From the NCBI RefSeq assembly GCF_014191255.1, contig NZ_JACHWH010000007.1, positions 1-64,000 of the forward strand: a DNA stretch of 64,000 nucleotides. The letters are read 5' to 3'. The notes beneath the pieces are model-generated. The model was not told where the DNA came from and ran no database searches. It saw nothing but the letters and a program-made list of their open reading frames with translations. Each line of letters starts with the position of its first letter. Position 1 is the stretch's first letter. Made by a program: the position numbers and the translations under genes. Positions 1 to 7,333 of this stretch are shown piece after piece. Origin of the DNA: Amycolatopsis bartoniae (lineage in GTDB: Bacteria > Actinomycetota > Actinomycetes > Mycobacteriales > Pseudonocardiaceae).

Positions 1-577
1 AGACGCGATCGGCGCCGAAGTCCGCCACCAGCGCCCAGCGGCCGCTGGGATCGACGGTCACGTGGTGCGGATGCGGGCCCGCCTGGCGGGGGTTCGGGCC
101 GGAGCCGGTGTCCCGCACGACCGACGTGGGCGAGCCGAGCGTCCCGTCGCGCCCGAGGGGCACGGTCGCGACGAGCCCTGCCGCGAAGTTGGCCACCAGC
201 ACCGTGTTCTGGTGCACGGCGAGGTGCGAGATGACGCCCGCGGTGCCCGAGCCGCCGGTGGACACCTCGCTGGTGCGGGTGAGTCCCGTGCGGTCGATGC
301 GGTAGCTGGAGACGACGCCCGCACCCTCGCCGCTTCCGACGTAGAGGACGGGCAGGGCGGGATGCCGCACGGCCCAGCTCGAACTGACGTCCGCCACGAC
401 TCCGCCGGAGGTCAGCGCTCCGGTGCCCGGGTCGAACCGGGCGCCGTACAGCTCCTCGCGGCCCCAGGTGCCGATGTACACCAGGTCCGGTTTCCGGGGA
501 GCGGCCGTCGCGGGTATCGCGCCGAGCAGCGGGACGGCGGCGGCCGCGCCCAGCAGCCGTCTGCGGGAGAGGTTCAT
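1..577 (-). CDS. Secreted lactonase-family beta-propeller protein, partial (3' end outside window)
   Basis: The gene starts with ATG at 577 and is still open at base 1, giving at least 192 residues. The N-terminus has a twin-arginine motif (SRRRLLG) followed by an Ala-rich hydrophobic stretch ending near ATAA, so export by the Tat route is likely. After that come short beta-strand repeats: LVYIGTWG near residue 33, LYVGSGEGAG, ISHLAVHQN, and PHPHHVTVDPSGRWALVADFGADRV near residues 165-192. The last block is the typical pattern of 6-phosphogluconolactonase-like/carboxymuconate cyclase propellers (Pfam Lactonase, PF10282). It begins 20 bp below the stop of the permease gene, so it may be the last gene of the region-1 operon. 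A role in hydrolysing a lactone formed from an aromatic ring-cleavage product would fit, but the substrate cannot be read from the sequence. Confidence 0.75.
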   Translation of the reverse strand, partial: MNLSRRRLLGAAAAVPLLGAIPATAAPRKPDLVYIGTWGREELYGARFDPGTGALTSGGVVADVSSSWAVRHPALPVLYVGSGEGAGVVSSYRIDRTGLTRTSEVSTGGSGTAGVISHLAVHQNTVLVANFAAGLVATVPLGRDGTLGSPTSVVRDTGSGPNPRQAGPHPHHVTVDPSGRWALVADFGADRV

Positions 578-597
578 GGAAGGGCCTCTTTCCTGGT

Positions 598-1458
598 CTA
601 GGCGCGGGGCTGGGCCGCCTTCTTGCGAGGCAGGAGACCGAGGCGCTTGAGGGCGTACTTGTCCAGCTGGGTCAGGAGGCCGTTGAGCACGAGGGTCAGC
701 GCGACGAGCACGATCAAGGCCGCGAACTCGCCCGAGGCGTCGAGCGCCGTGGCGTAGCTGAACAGCTCGTGCCCCACGCCCTGCGAGGACGCGATGAACT
801 CGGCGCCGATGACACCCAGGATCGCCAGCGGGCCACCGGCCTTGAGCGCCGCGAAGAACGGCGACGCGAGCGTCGGGATGGTGACGTACGCGAGCACGTG
901 GTGCTTGCGCCCGCCCATCACCTCGATCACCTCGACGAGTTCGCGCTGGCGTTGCCGCAGGCCGAGGTAGAGGTTGTAGAACACCACGAACGCCACGCCG
1001 GTGGCCGCGATGGTGATCTTCGACCACGCGCCGATCCCGAAGAACAGCAGGAACAGCGGCGCCAGCGCGATCTTGGGAATGCCGTTGACCGCGGCGATCA
1101 GCGGTTCGAGCACGCGTCCGGCGACGGGGAACGAGCCGAGCACCAGGCCCAGCGTGGTGCCGATCGCGACGCCGATGCCGAAGCCCACGGCGATCTCCAC
1201 GGTGGTGGCCCCGATGTCGGTCCACCCGGCCGGGCTGGTGAGCAGCTTCCACAGCGACTGCACCACTTCGGTCGGCTTGCTGATCGCGTACTCGGGGATC
1301 AGCGGCCCGCTGACCAGCTGCCACACCACGAGCGCGAGCACGATCACCCCGACCCGCGCCGCGACGATCTGCGCACCGTTCCACCCGCTGCCACGACGTG
1401 GCGCCGCCTGCACGGGCCTCGTTCTTCCTCCGGTCATCTTGCCGGTCGTCGTCACCAT
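598..1458 (-). CDS. ABC transporter permease (SsuC/TauC type)
   Basis: This 286-residue membrane protein belongs to the BPD_transp_1 family used for nitrate, sulfonate, taurine and small-organic-acid import. The first roughly 35 residues are a basic cytoplasmic lead, then there are about six hydrophobic segments (for example VIVLALVVWQLV, GIGVAIGTTLGLVLG, FLLFFGIGAW, FAALIVLVALTLVL). The EAA-type loop that contacts the ATPase is visible around residues 165-205 (VEVIEVMGGRKHHVL to FAALKAGGPLAILGVIGAEF). It lies 110 bp below the substrate-binding protein gene in the same direction. The likely ATPase partner is the gene at 11473-12267, at the other end of the same gene row. The final gene of the row starts 20 bp after its stop. 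Confidence 0.9.
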   Translation of the reverse strand: MVTTTGKMTGGRTRPVQAAPRRGSGWNGAQIVAARVGVIVLALVVWQLVSGPLIPEYAISKPTEVVQSLWKLLTSPAGWTDIGATTVEIAVGFGIGVAIGTTLGLVLGSFPVAGRVLEPLIAAVNGIPKIALAPLFLLFFGIGAWSKITIAATGVAFVVFYNLYLGLRQRQRELVEVIEVMGGRKHHVLAYVTIPTLASPFFAALKAGGPLAILGVIGAEFIASSQGVGHELFSYATALDASGEFAALIVLVALTLVLNGLLTQLDKYALKRLGLLPRKKAAQPRA

Positions 1459-1568
1459 GTCTTTTCCTTCCAGTCTTTGGTAAGTGGCAGTGGCGGCTTG
1501 CTGTGAGGCCGTCGACTTGCACCGCTACCCGCACCGGCCGTCAAGCCGCTCCTACAAGATCCTCTGCG

Positions 1569-2612
1569 TCATTGCGGGAGGTACTGGTTGGTCCAGTTGC
1601 TGTCGGGGAGCTTCGTGCCCTTCGGCAGTGCGCCTTCCTTGCTGATGAAGGCCATCGTCGTGGCCCAGCCCGCCTTGTCCATCGCGTCGCTCTCGGGCCA
1701 GTCGACCAGCCGGAGGCTCGCCAGCAGCACCGGTTCGGGAACGCCGGAGAGCACCTTCTTCATGATCGCGACCGTTTCGGCCTCGTGTCCGCGGGTGTAG
1801 GCCGTCGCCTGCTGGACGGCGCCCACGAAACGGCGGACGAGGTCGGCGTTCTCCTGCGCGAAGCTCTGGCGCACCACCACGACCTGGCCGTAACCGCTGC
1901 GCGCGACCGACCACACGGGCACCCGGTCCGGGCCCGCGACCACCACCCCGTCGCCGGCGTCCTGCACCTGCAGCGGAATCGGCTCGGACGTGACGAACCA
2001 GTCGATCTGCTCGTTGTTGAGCGCCGCCTTGTCCGCGGCCGGGCTGGGCAGCATCACCCACTTCACCGACGCCGGGTCGGCGCCGTACTCCTTCAGGAAG
2101 ATGCTCGACTGGCCCTTCGTGGTGTTGGAGCTGGCGCCGCCGGTCGAGCCGGCCAACGCCTTGGCCACCACGTCCGGCGGGGTCTGCGCGGTCAGGCCGT
2201 GCTCCTTCGCGAACTTCGCGCTCACCACCAGGCCCAGCGGGTTGCCACCGCCGTTCATCGCCACCGCGAGCTCGGGGATCTTGCGGCCCACCGCGGTGAG
2301 GAAGTTCGTCGGGCTGTCGTTGAGGAACTGCACGGAGTCCGACTGCAGCGCGGCCGAGCCGATCGACGCGGTCACGGTGATGAACTCGACCTTCAAACCC
2401 GCGGCGCGGAAGTAGCCGTTGGCGTCGGCGACCCGCAGCGAGGTGTCGAAGATGTTGTTGCTCACGCCCACGGTGATGGTCGTGAGCCCGTCCGCGTCGC
2501 TGGAACCGCACGCCGCGAGCAGGCCCGCGAACAGGCTGAGCACCGCCGCGAGAACGGGCGGCCTGATCCGGGTTCGGGGGCGTCGTTGCCTCTTCACCAC
2601 TGCTTTCACCAC
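1569..2612 (-). CDS. ABC transporter substrate-binding lipoprotein (NMT1/SsuA-like)
   Basis: This is the extracytoplasmic binding protein of an SsuABC/NMT1-type importer, about 347 residues. A basic lead, a hydrophobic core and a lipobox LLAAC followed by Gly-Ser mark a lipoprotein signal. The mature part begins TTITVGVSNNIFDTS, typical of NMT1-like proteins (PF09084/PF13379). I chose GTG at 2612 because it places the lipobox about 36 residues in. The same frame is open to an ATG at 2714 that has a good Shine-Dalgarno (GGAGGGAG), but that would put about 70 residues before the lipobox Cys, which is too long for a lipoprotein signal. Both starts remain possible. The gene lies directly below the GntR gene and above the permease gene. 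The ligand is unknown; context suggests an aromatic or polycarboxylic acid. Confidence 0.85.
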   Translation of the reverse strand: MVKAVVKRQRRPRTRIRPPVLAAVLSLFAGLLAACGSSDADGLTTITVGVSNNIFDTSLRVADANGYFRAAGLKVEFITVTASIGSAALQSDSVQFLNDSPTNFLTAVGRKIPELAVAMNGGGNPLGLVVSAKFAKEHGLTAQTPPDVVAKALAGSTGGASSNTTKGQSSIFLKEYGADPASVKWVMLPSPAADKAALNNEQIDWFVTSEPIPLQVQDAGDGVVVAGPDRVPVWSVARSGYGQVVVVRQSFAQENADLVRRFVGAVQQATAYTRGHEAETVAIMKKVLSGVPEPVLLASLRLVDWPESDAMDKAGWATTMAFISKEGALPKGTKLPDSNWTNQYLPQ

Positions 2613-2729
2613 GCTTTCTGTCGGGAGAAGAACCGTTGCCAGAAGTCGATGTGTCCGCGACCCGGCGGTCCTCGTCCGTCCACTCAGGACCGTCGACGTT
2701 GCCGGGCCGCGCATGGGTTACTCCCTCCG

Positions 2730-3392
2730 TCAGTGGTCCTGCCGCCGGTCGAGCAGCAGCGCCCGCCGGGCCGAGCCGACGTGATGGCGCATCGCGGCGA
2801 CCGCCGCGTCGGGGTTGCGGGTGACGATCGCGAGGAAGATCGCCTGGTGCTCCTGCAGCGAACCGGCCCGCGGGTGCTGCGCCGAGAGGTTGCGGTACTG
2901 CCGCATCACCAGCGGGTACAGCAGCGTGTCGTAGGCTCGCGCCAGCGTCGTCGCGTGCGCCGCCTCCTTCACCTGCTGGTGGAACCGCCGGTTCCCCTTC
3001 GAGTACGCCGCCTGGTCACCGCTGAGCTGCGCCTGCTCCATGTCTTCGAGCGTGCCGCGCAGCTCGGCGATCTCCTCCTCGGTCGCCCGCTCGGCCGCCT
3101 TGCCCGCCAGCGCGGACTCCAGGACCTCGCGTGCTTCGAGGATGTCCGCGGCCTCCTCGACCGTGAAGGACCTCGTGCGCACCCCGCGGTTGACCTCGGC
3201 GGTGACGTAGCCCTCCTGCGCCAGGCGGACCAGCACCGACCGGATCGTGCCGCGCGAGACGGCGAACCTGCCGGTGAGATCGGCCTCGGTCAGCCGGGTG
3301 TTCGGCTCGAAGCCGCCGGAGAGCAGCAGCGTGCGCAGCTCGTCGTACACCTGGCCCTGCCGGGTGGCCGTGCCCTTGTCGTTGTCGTCCAC
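2730..3392 (-). CDS. GntR-family transcriptional regulator, FCD subfamily
   Basis: A 220-residue regulator with an N-terminal winged helix-turn-helix at about residues 10-75 (GQVYDELRTLLLSGGF, then LTGRFAVSRGTIRSVLVRLAQEGYV) and an all-helical FCD ligand-binding domain at about 85-215 with the usual acidic/His pattern (ILEAREVLES, FHQQVKEAAH, EHQAIFLAIVTRNPDAA, MRHHVGSAR). FCD regulators usually sense small organic acids and are often encoded in the operon they control. Here the gene sits between the amidohydrolase and the binding-protein genes of the region-1 row. Two TTGTTYGACAA palindromes between 12267 and 12445 match the operator style of this family and are the most likely targets, which would put both the operon and the divergent gene at 12445 under its control. 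Confidence 0.9.
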   Translation of the reverse strand: MDDNDKGTATRQGQVYDELRTLLLSGGFEPNTRLTEADLTGRFAVSRGTIRSVLVRLAQEGYVTAEVNRGVRTRSFTVEEAADILEAREVLESALAGKAAERATEEEIAELRGTLEDMEQAQLSGDQAAYSKGNRRFHQQVKEAAHATTLARAYDTLLYPLVMRQYRNLSAQHPRAGSLQEHQAIFLAIVTRNPDAAVAAMRHHVGSARRALLLDRRQDH

Positions 3393-3434
3393 GTGTGCCC
3401 CACGCTCGTCGGTCCGGATAGGAGTAGGCAGACG

Positions 3435-4283
3435 TTATCCCGCGAGGCCGGGGTACAACTTGCGCGCCGTACCAGCGAAGATCTGCTGTCGTTCGGCCTC
3501 CGGCACGTCGGCGAGCACCTCCTGGGCAAGCGCGACGAGCTCGGGCAGGGACTGCTCCGCGGCGGGCAGGTTGGAGCCCCACGCGATGCGCTCCGCGCCG
3601 AACGCCGTGAGCACCGGGTCGAGGAACGCCACGGCCTCCTTGCCCGCGTCCCGCAGGCGTTCGAGGTTGCGGTGCGTCAGCTTCAGGTGCAGGCCCTGGT
3701 GCTCGGCCAGCTTCGCGACCTCCTCCCCCGCGTCGGCGGGCGACGCCTCGATATCGGGGTAACCCAGGTGGTCGAGCAGCACCCGGACGCCGGGGAACCG
3801 GTGCAGCAGCTCGACCAGCTGCGCGGTGGCCGGGCCGAGCCGCATCTGCAGGCACACGGTCACCCCGAGTTCGCCTGCCTTCTCCCAGAACGGATACGTC
3901 TCCGGCGCGGCGAACCACTCGCCCTGCGTGGGAACGGTGCTGCCGCTGGTGAACAGCCGGACGCCGGAGAGGCCGCCGTCGATCGCCTCGGCGAGCTTGG
4001 CGGCGGCGTCGGACGGCAGCGGGTCGAAGGTGCCGACGGCGAGGAACCGGTCCGGATGCCGGGACTGGCTGTCGAGGACGTAGGAGTTGTCGTAGCCGTA
4101 GGCGGTGGTGGCCTGCACCAGCACGGACCGGCCGATGCCGGCCTCGTCCATGGCGGCGAGCATGCCCTCGGCGCTGACCGGGCGGGTGGTGGCCCAGCCG
4201 GACTGCTTCCCGCCGATCGGCGCGCGGGGATAGCGTTCCTCGTCGGCGGAGATGACGTGGCAGTGGGTGTCGACGATGTCCAC
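3435..4283 (-). CDS. Amidohydrolase family 2 protein, possible 2-pyrone-4,6-dicarboxylate-lactonase-like hydrolase
   Basis: A 282-residue TIM-barrel hydrolase (Amidohydro_2, PF04909). The metal-site HxH motif is at residues 6-8 (DTHCHV), the strand-end His lies in LLDHLGYPD, and the final barrel strand reads IAWGSNLPA, where the superfamily usually has Asp but this branch often shows Asn. GTG at 4283 is chosen because GGAAG precedes it and the product then starts directly with MDIVDTHCHV. It lies 15 bp below a decarboxylase-like gene and just above the GntR gene. The family includes LigI, which opens 2-pyrone-4,6-dicarboxylate to 4-oxalomesaconate, the substrate of LigJ. A LigJ-like gene is in the same operon, so a LigI-type lactonase role is plausible, though lactonases for sugar or other pyrone acids cannot be excluded. 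Confidence 0.75.
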   Translation of the reverse strand: MDIVDTHCHVISADEERYPRAPIGGKQSGWATTRPVSAEGMLAAMDEAGIGRSVLVQATTAYGYDNSYVLDSQSRHPDRFLAVGTFDPLPSDAAAKLAEAIDGGLSGVRLFTSGSTVPTQGEWFAAPETYPFWEKAGELGVTVCLQMRLGPATAQLVELLHRFPGVRVLLDHLGYPDIEASPADAGEEVAKLAEHQGLHLKLTHRNLERLRDAGKEAVAFLDPVLTAFGAERIAWGSNLPAAEQSLPELVALAQEVLADVPEAERQQIFAGTARKLYPGLAG

Positions 4284-4297
4284 GGGTGGTCTTCCTT

Positions 4298-5278
4298 TCA
4301 GGCGTCCGGGTACTCGCCGCCGGCGAACAGGTCCGCCGGTTCCGCCGCGAAGTCCGCGTCCAGCAGCCCCTGGTCCCGCGAGTACTTCACCAGCGCGCGC
4401 AGGCTCGCGTCGTTGGCCTTCAGCCCGTACGGGACCGGGTCGCCGCCGATCTGCCGGGCCTGCTTGCCCAGGCGCGCCAGCGCGGTCCACTCCGGATCCG
4501 CCTCGACCTGGCGGCGCTTGCTCTCGGCGAACGCGGCGTACAGCGCTGTCGGCAGCCCGGGATCCTGGTCGACGAGCTCGCGGCGCAGCGCGATGACCGA
4601 GTGCAGCGGGTAGATCCCGGTGCGCAGGTACCAGTCGACGGCAAGCACCTCGGCGTCCGGGAACAGCGGGTACGGCCCGTCCTCCCCGGCCGGCTGCTCG
4701 GACGCCGCGGCCCAGCCCGCTCGTGGCGCGCCCGCGCGCCCGGTGCCGGCGTTGCCGGTGAAGGCCGCGTCGAGCTCACCTGCCCGCAGCAGCTCGCCGA
4801 GCGACCGGCCGTCGGTGACGCGCTCGACGTTCACCGGTGCGCGCCCTTCGACGTGGTCCTCGTCGTCGACGACCCACGTCACGCCGTCGACGTCCACGTG
4901 GTACTCGTCGTGGAGGATGCCGCGCACCCACACCCCGGTGGTGACGGTGTACGCACGCACGCCCACCCGTTTGCCCTTGAGGTCGGCGGGAACGCGGATG
5001 CCGGAGTGCACTCCACAGCGGACGTCGCCGTGGTGGAACCGGCGGTTGAGGAACACCGGGATCGCGGTGAGCGGCACCCCGGCCTGCACCGCCATCAGGT
5101 ACGAGGTCGGGGCGAGCTCGCACACGTCGAACTCCCGGTCGCGGATCATCCGCCGGTACGCGCCGATGACGGGCTTGACCTCGATGGGCTCGACGTCGTA
5201 ACCGTCCACTCCGACGTCACCGGCCAGCAGTGCCTGCCCGTGCGGGTAGTCCCCCAGGACCACCGAAAGCTTGCTCAT
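4298..5278 (-). CDS. 4,5-dihydroxyphthalate decarboxylase-like protein (paralogue 1)
   Basis: The 326-residue product looks like the family annotated as 4,5-dihydroxyphthalate decarboxylase (PhtD/Pht5 type), which has a periplasmic-binding-protein-like fold. Visible blocks are LSVVLGDYPH at the N-terminus, FDVCELAP (50-57), NRRFHHGDV (78-86) and VGVRAYTVTTGVWVRG (105-120). There is no signal peptide, so it is cytoplasmic and more likely an enzyme than a transport subunit. It is the longest of three homologues in this window and carries an extra Ala/Gly-rich segment around residues 185-205 (TGNAGTGRAGAPRAGWAAA). In the family these proteins remove a ring carboxylate; the actual substrate here is unknown. 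It is followed after 15 bp by the amidohydrolase gene and preceded after 21 bp by paralogue 2. Confidence 0.75.
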   Translation of the reverse strand: MSKLSVVLGDYPHGQALLAGDVGVDGYDVEPIEVKPVIGAYRRMIRDREFDVCELAPTSYLMAVQAGVPLTAIPVFLNRRFHHGDVRCGVHSGIRVPADLKGKRVGVRAYTVTTGVWVRGILHDEYHVDVDGVTWVVDDEDHVEGRAPVNVERVTDGRSLGELLRAGELDAAFTGNAGTGRAGAPRAGWAAASEQPAGEDGPYPLFPDAEVLAVDWYLRTGIYPLHSVIALRRELVDQDPGLPTALYAAFAESKRRQVEADPEWTALARLGKQARQIGGDPVPYGLKANDASLRALVKYSRDQGLLDADFAAEPADLFAGGEYPDA

Positions 5279-5299
5279 GCGTTGTGCCTTTCTCCGGTT

Positions 5300-6181
5300 T
5301 CAGGCGCCGAGGCGCGACGACGGGACACCGAGCGCGCCGCAGGTGCGCTCGACCAGTTCGTCGAACTCGACCGGCCGCGGCAGCACCCCCTGCTCGTACG
5401 CGTAGCGCGCGGCCTCGCTGACCGGCCCGCGCAGAGCGGCGAAACCCACCGGGTTCAGCTCGACCGGTGGCGGCACGGGACCGGTGGCCGCGGCGGCCTC
5501 GGCGAGCGCGTCGTAGACCGCGAGCACCGTCTTCGGGTCGCTTCCCGCGGCACTCAGGCTCACGCCGACGACGTGGTTGATGGGCGCGAAACCCTTGCGC
5601 AGGGCCCAGTCCTCCGCGACGTCGAGCGCGTCCGGGATGGCCGTGCGGATCCGGTCGTCGGCGGGCAGCTCGTTGCCCATGATGCCGAAGTCGACCTTGC
5701 CGTCGAGGAAGTCCTTCGGCAGCTTGGCCCCTTCCGGTGCGCGCTTGACCCACGACGGGTCGGCGTGCTCGTCGACGTGCCCGTCCTCGTAGGTGCGCCA
5801 CTCCACATCGGACAGTGCGATCCCGTACTGCTCGGTGAGGAACCCGCGCAGCCACACGCCGGTGGTCTGGCTCCACGACCGCACGCCGACGCTGTGGCCC
5901 GGCACGTCGCCGACGCCGAGGCCGCCCAGCGTCACCAGCGTCTGGTGCTGGAACCGGCCGAGCACAGTGACCGGCAGCAGCGCCACCGGCTTGTCGTACG
6001 CGACGGCCTGCAACAGCGTCACCACGGGGATCTCGCACACGTCGAAGGACCCGTCGTTCAGGAACGGGCGCGACGCCTTGTTCACCGGCTTGACCTCGAC
6101 CCGTTCCGGCGTGGCCCCGGCGTCGAGCGCGGCGGTGAGCGCCACCGCCGCGAGGTCGTCGCGGCCCAGCACGATCTTCAT
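5300..6181 (-). CDS. 4,5-dihydroxyphthalate decarboxylase-like protein (paralogue 2)
   Basis: A 293-residue member of the same family as the products at 4298-5278 and 12445-13281. Shared blocks are FDVCEIPV (46-53), LGRFQHQTL (74-82, with Gln for the first His of the FHH motif), VGVRSWSQTTGVWLRG (98-113), ADDRIRT and PINHVVGVSL. It starts MKIVLGRDDL and has no export signal. The ATG at 6181 shares one base with the stop of the DUF3500 gene, so the two are translationally coupled. It may act as a decarboxylase, or as a binding/catalytic partner of one of the other paralogues. It is quite divergent from paralogue 1 outside the shared blocks, which argues for a different substrate or for a heteromer rather than a recent copy. 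Confidence 0.7.
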   Translation of the reverse strand: MKIVLGRDDLAAVALTAALDAGATPERVEVKPVNKASRPFLNDGSFDVCEIPVVTLLQAVAYDKPVALLPVTVLGRFQHQTLVTLGGLGVGDVPGHSVGVRSWSQTTGVWLRGFLTEQYGIALSDVEWRTYEDGHVDEHADPSWVKRAPEGAKLPKDFLDGKVDFGIMGNELPADDRIRTAIPDALDVAEDWALRKGFAPINHVVGVSLSAAGSDPKTVLAVYDALAEAAAATGPVPPPVELNPVGFAALRGPVSEAARYAYEQGVLPRPVEFDELVERTCGALGVPSSRLGA

Positions 6182-7332
6182 CAGGAGCTCCTTCGTTGTC
6201 CGTGGTGGCGTTCGTGGTGCTGGCGCAAGAGGTCCGCGCCGTAGTCACCGCCATTCGGCGTGCGCACGATGGTGTGGATGTGGCGGCGGGTGGGCGTGTC
6301 GTTGTCGTACATGACGCCCGCCTGGTGCTCGAACTCGATGAGGATCACCGGGCTGTGCACGCGGTAGTAGAAGACGCCGTCGGGGTCACCCACCCACGCG
6401 AAGTGCGTCTCGTCGGCGTGGGCGAGGACCTCCTCCCGGCGCACCTCGGCGTGGCCCTTGTTCGCCCGCCCGGTGTACAGCTCGACCAGCCGCATCGCCG
6501 TCGCGTGCTGCTCCTCGGTGAGGTCGGCGAACGGCAGGCCCTCGTAGTTCAGCTCGAAGTTGTCGCGGAAGGCGCCGACGAACAGGTCCTCCGGCAGCAC
6601 GTCGGCGATCGTCGCCCGCTCCCGCTGGCCGGCGTCGAAGCTGGCGAACAGCTGCTGCCCCAGCGCCTCCTCACGCCGGAAAGCCTGTGTCCCGGCGAAC
6701 TTCCCGCCCTCGGCGACCACCGGTTCGGCGCCGAGGAACGACGGCGTGAGCACCAGCTGGTCGCCCACGAGCACGCAGTTGACGTTGACGTGGTGCCCGT
6801 CGAGCTGCCAGCCCCACGGCCGGCCCTTTTCGGGTTCGCCGTAGATGCTGAACCAGTACACCCACTCGTTGAGCTCGCCGGTCTCGCCGCGCAGCTCGCC
6901 GATGGTCAGGTTGAGCCGCATCAGGTCGAGCACCTGCTGGTACCCGGCGTCGCTGAGGCTGCGGCGCAGGATCTCCAGCGCCAGCTCGCGCTTGCGCTCG
7001 TCGAGGTCCTCCAGGCACAGCCCGTGCCGCAGGAAGTAGCGGGCGCCGTTGCCCCAGTGCCGCCACGACACGTCGTGCATCGCGAACCGGCCGTCGGTCA
7101 GCTCCTCCGGCGTGAGCGCCGCGAGGTAGTCCTCCGCCGCGCGTCGCAGGCCGGTGACGTCCACGCCGGTCCTGGTCAGCGGGAACAGGCCCGGCCGGGG
7201 CCCGTCTTCCGTGACCAGCCCGCGGAACGGGACGGCCGCCGACTGCACCCGCCATTCGATCTTCCTCAGCAGCTCCGGGGTCCACAGCGCCGGGCGCTTG
7301 GTCGGCGGGCTGCCGCGTTTGCGCAGTCCCAT
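6181..7332 (-). CDS. DUF3500 domain protein
   Basis: The 383-residue product matches the DUF3500 family (PF12006), seen here by the blocks FRGLVTEDGPRPGLFPLTRTG near residue 40, SDAGYQQVLDLMRLN, WGWQLDGHHVNVNCV near residue 185, LTPSFLGAEP and GDPDGVFYYRVHSPVILIEFEHQ near residue 320, plus a His-rich end (RRHIHTIVR, HHERHHGQ). The family has no established biochemical role that I know of. The conserved GWQLDGHHV segment and the several His/Glu residues suggest a metal or oxyanion site, but that is inference. It is coupled to the decarboxylase-like paralogue 2 downstream and starts 2 bp below the ThDP-enzyme stop, so it is part of the same catabolic transcript. Confidence 0.85.
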   Translation of the reverse strand: MGLRKRGSPPTKRPALWTPELLRKIEWRVQSAAVPFRGLVTEDGPRPGLFPLTRTGVDVTGLRRAAEDYLAALTPEELTDGRFAMHDVSWRHWGNGARYFLRHGLCLEDLDERKRELALEILRRSLSDAGYQQVLDLMRLNLTIGELRGETGELNEWVYWFSIYGEPEKGRPWGWQLDGHHVNVNCVLVGDQLVLTPSFLGAEPVVAEGGKFAGTQAFRREEALGQQLFASFDAGQRERATIADVLPEDLFVGAFRDNFELNYEGLPFADLTEEQHATAMRLVELYTGRANKGHAEVRREEVLAHADETHFAWVGDPDGVFYYRVHSPVILIEFEHQAGVMYDNDTPTRRHIHTIVRTPNGGDYGADLLRQHHERHHGQRRSS

Positions 7333-7333
7333 G

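Noticed and set aside
2613..2714. An upstream ATG with a strong Shine-Dalgarno extending the binding-protein gene by 34 codons.
   Set aside because: It would put about 70 residues before the lipobox Cys, too long for a lipoprotein signal. Kept as an alternative start only.
1398..4613. A long plus-strand open frame across the permease, binding-protein, GntR and amidohydrolase genes.
   Set aside because: Four well-supported genes lie on the other strand at the same place; the plus frame shows no recognisable protein blocks.
4298..6181. The decarboxylase-like proteins as periplasmic binding subunits of the ABC importer.
   Set aside because: Neither has a signal peptide or lipobox, and a true lipoprotein binding protein is present at 1569-2612.
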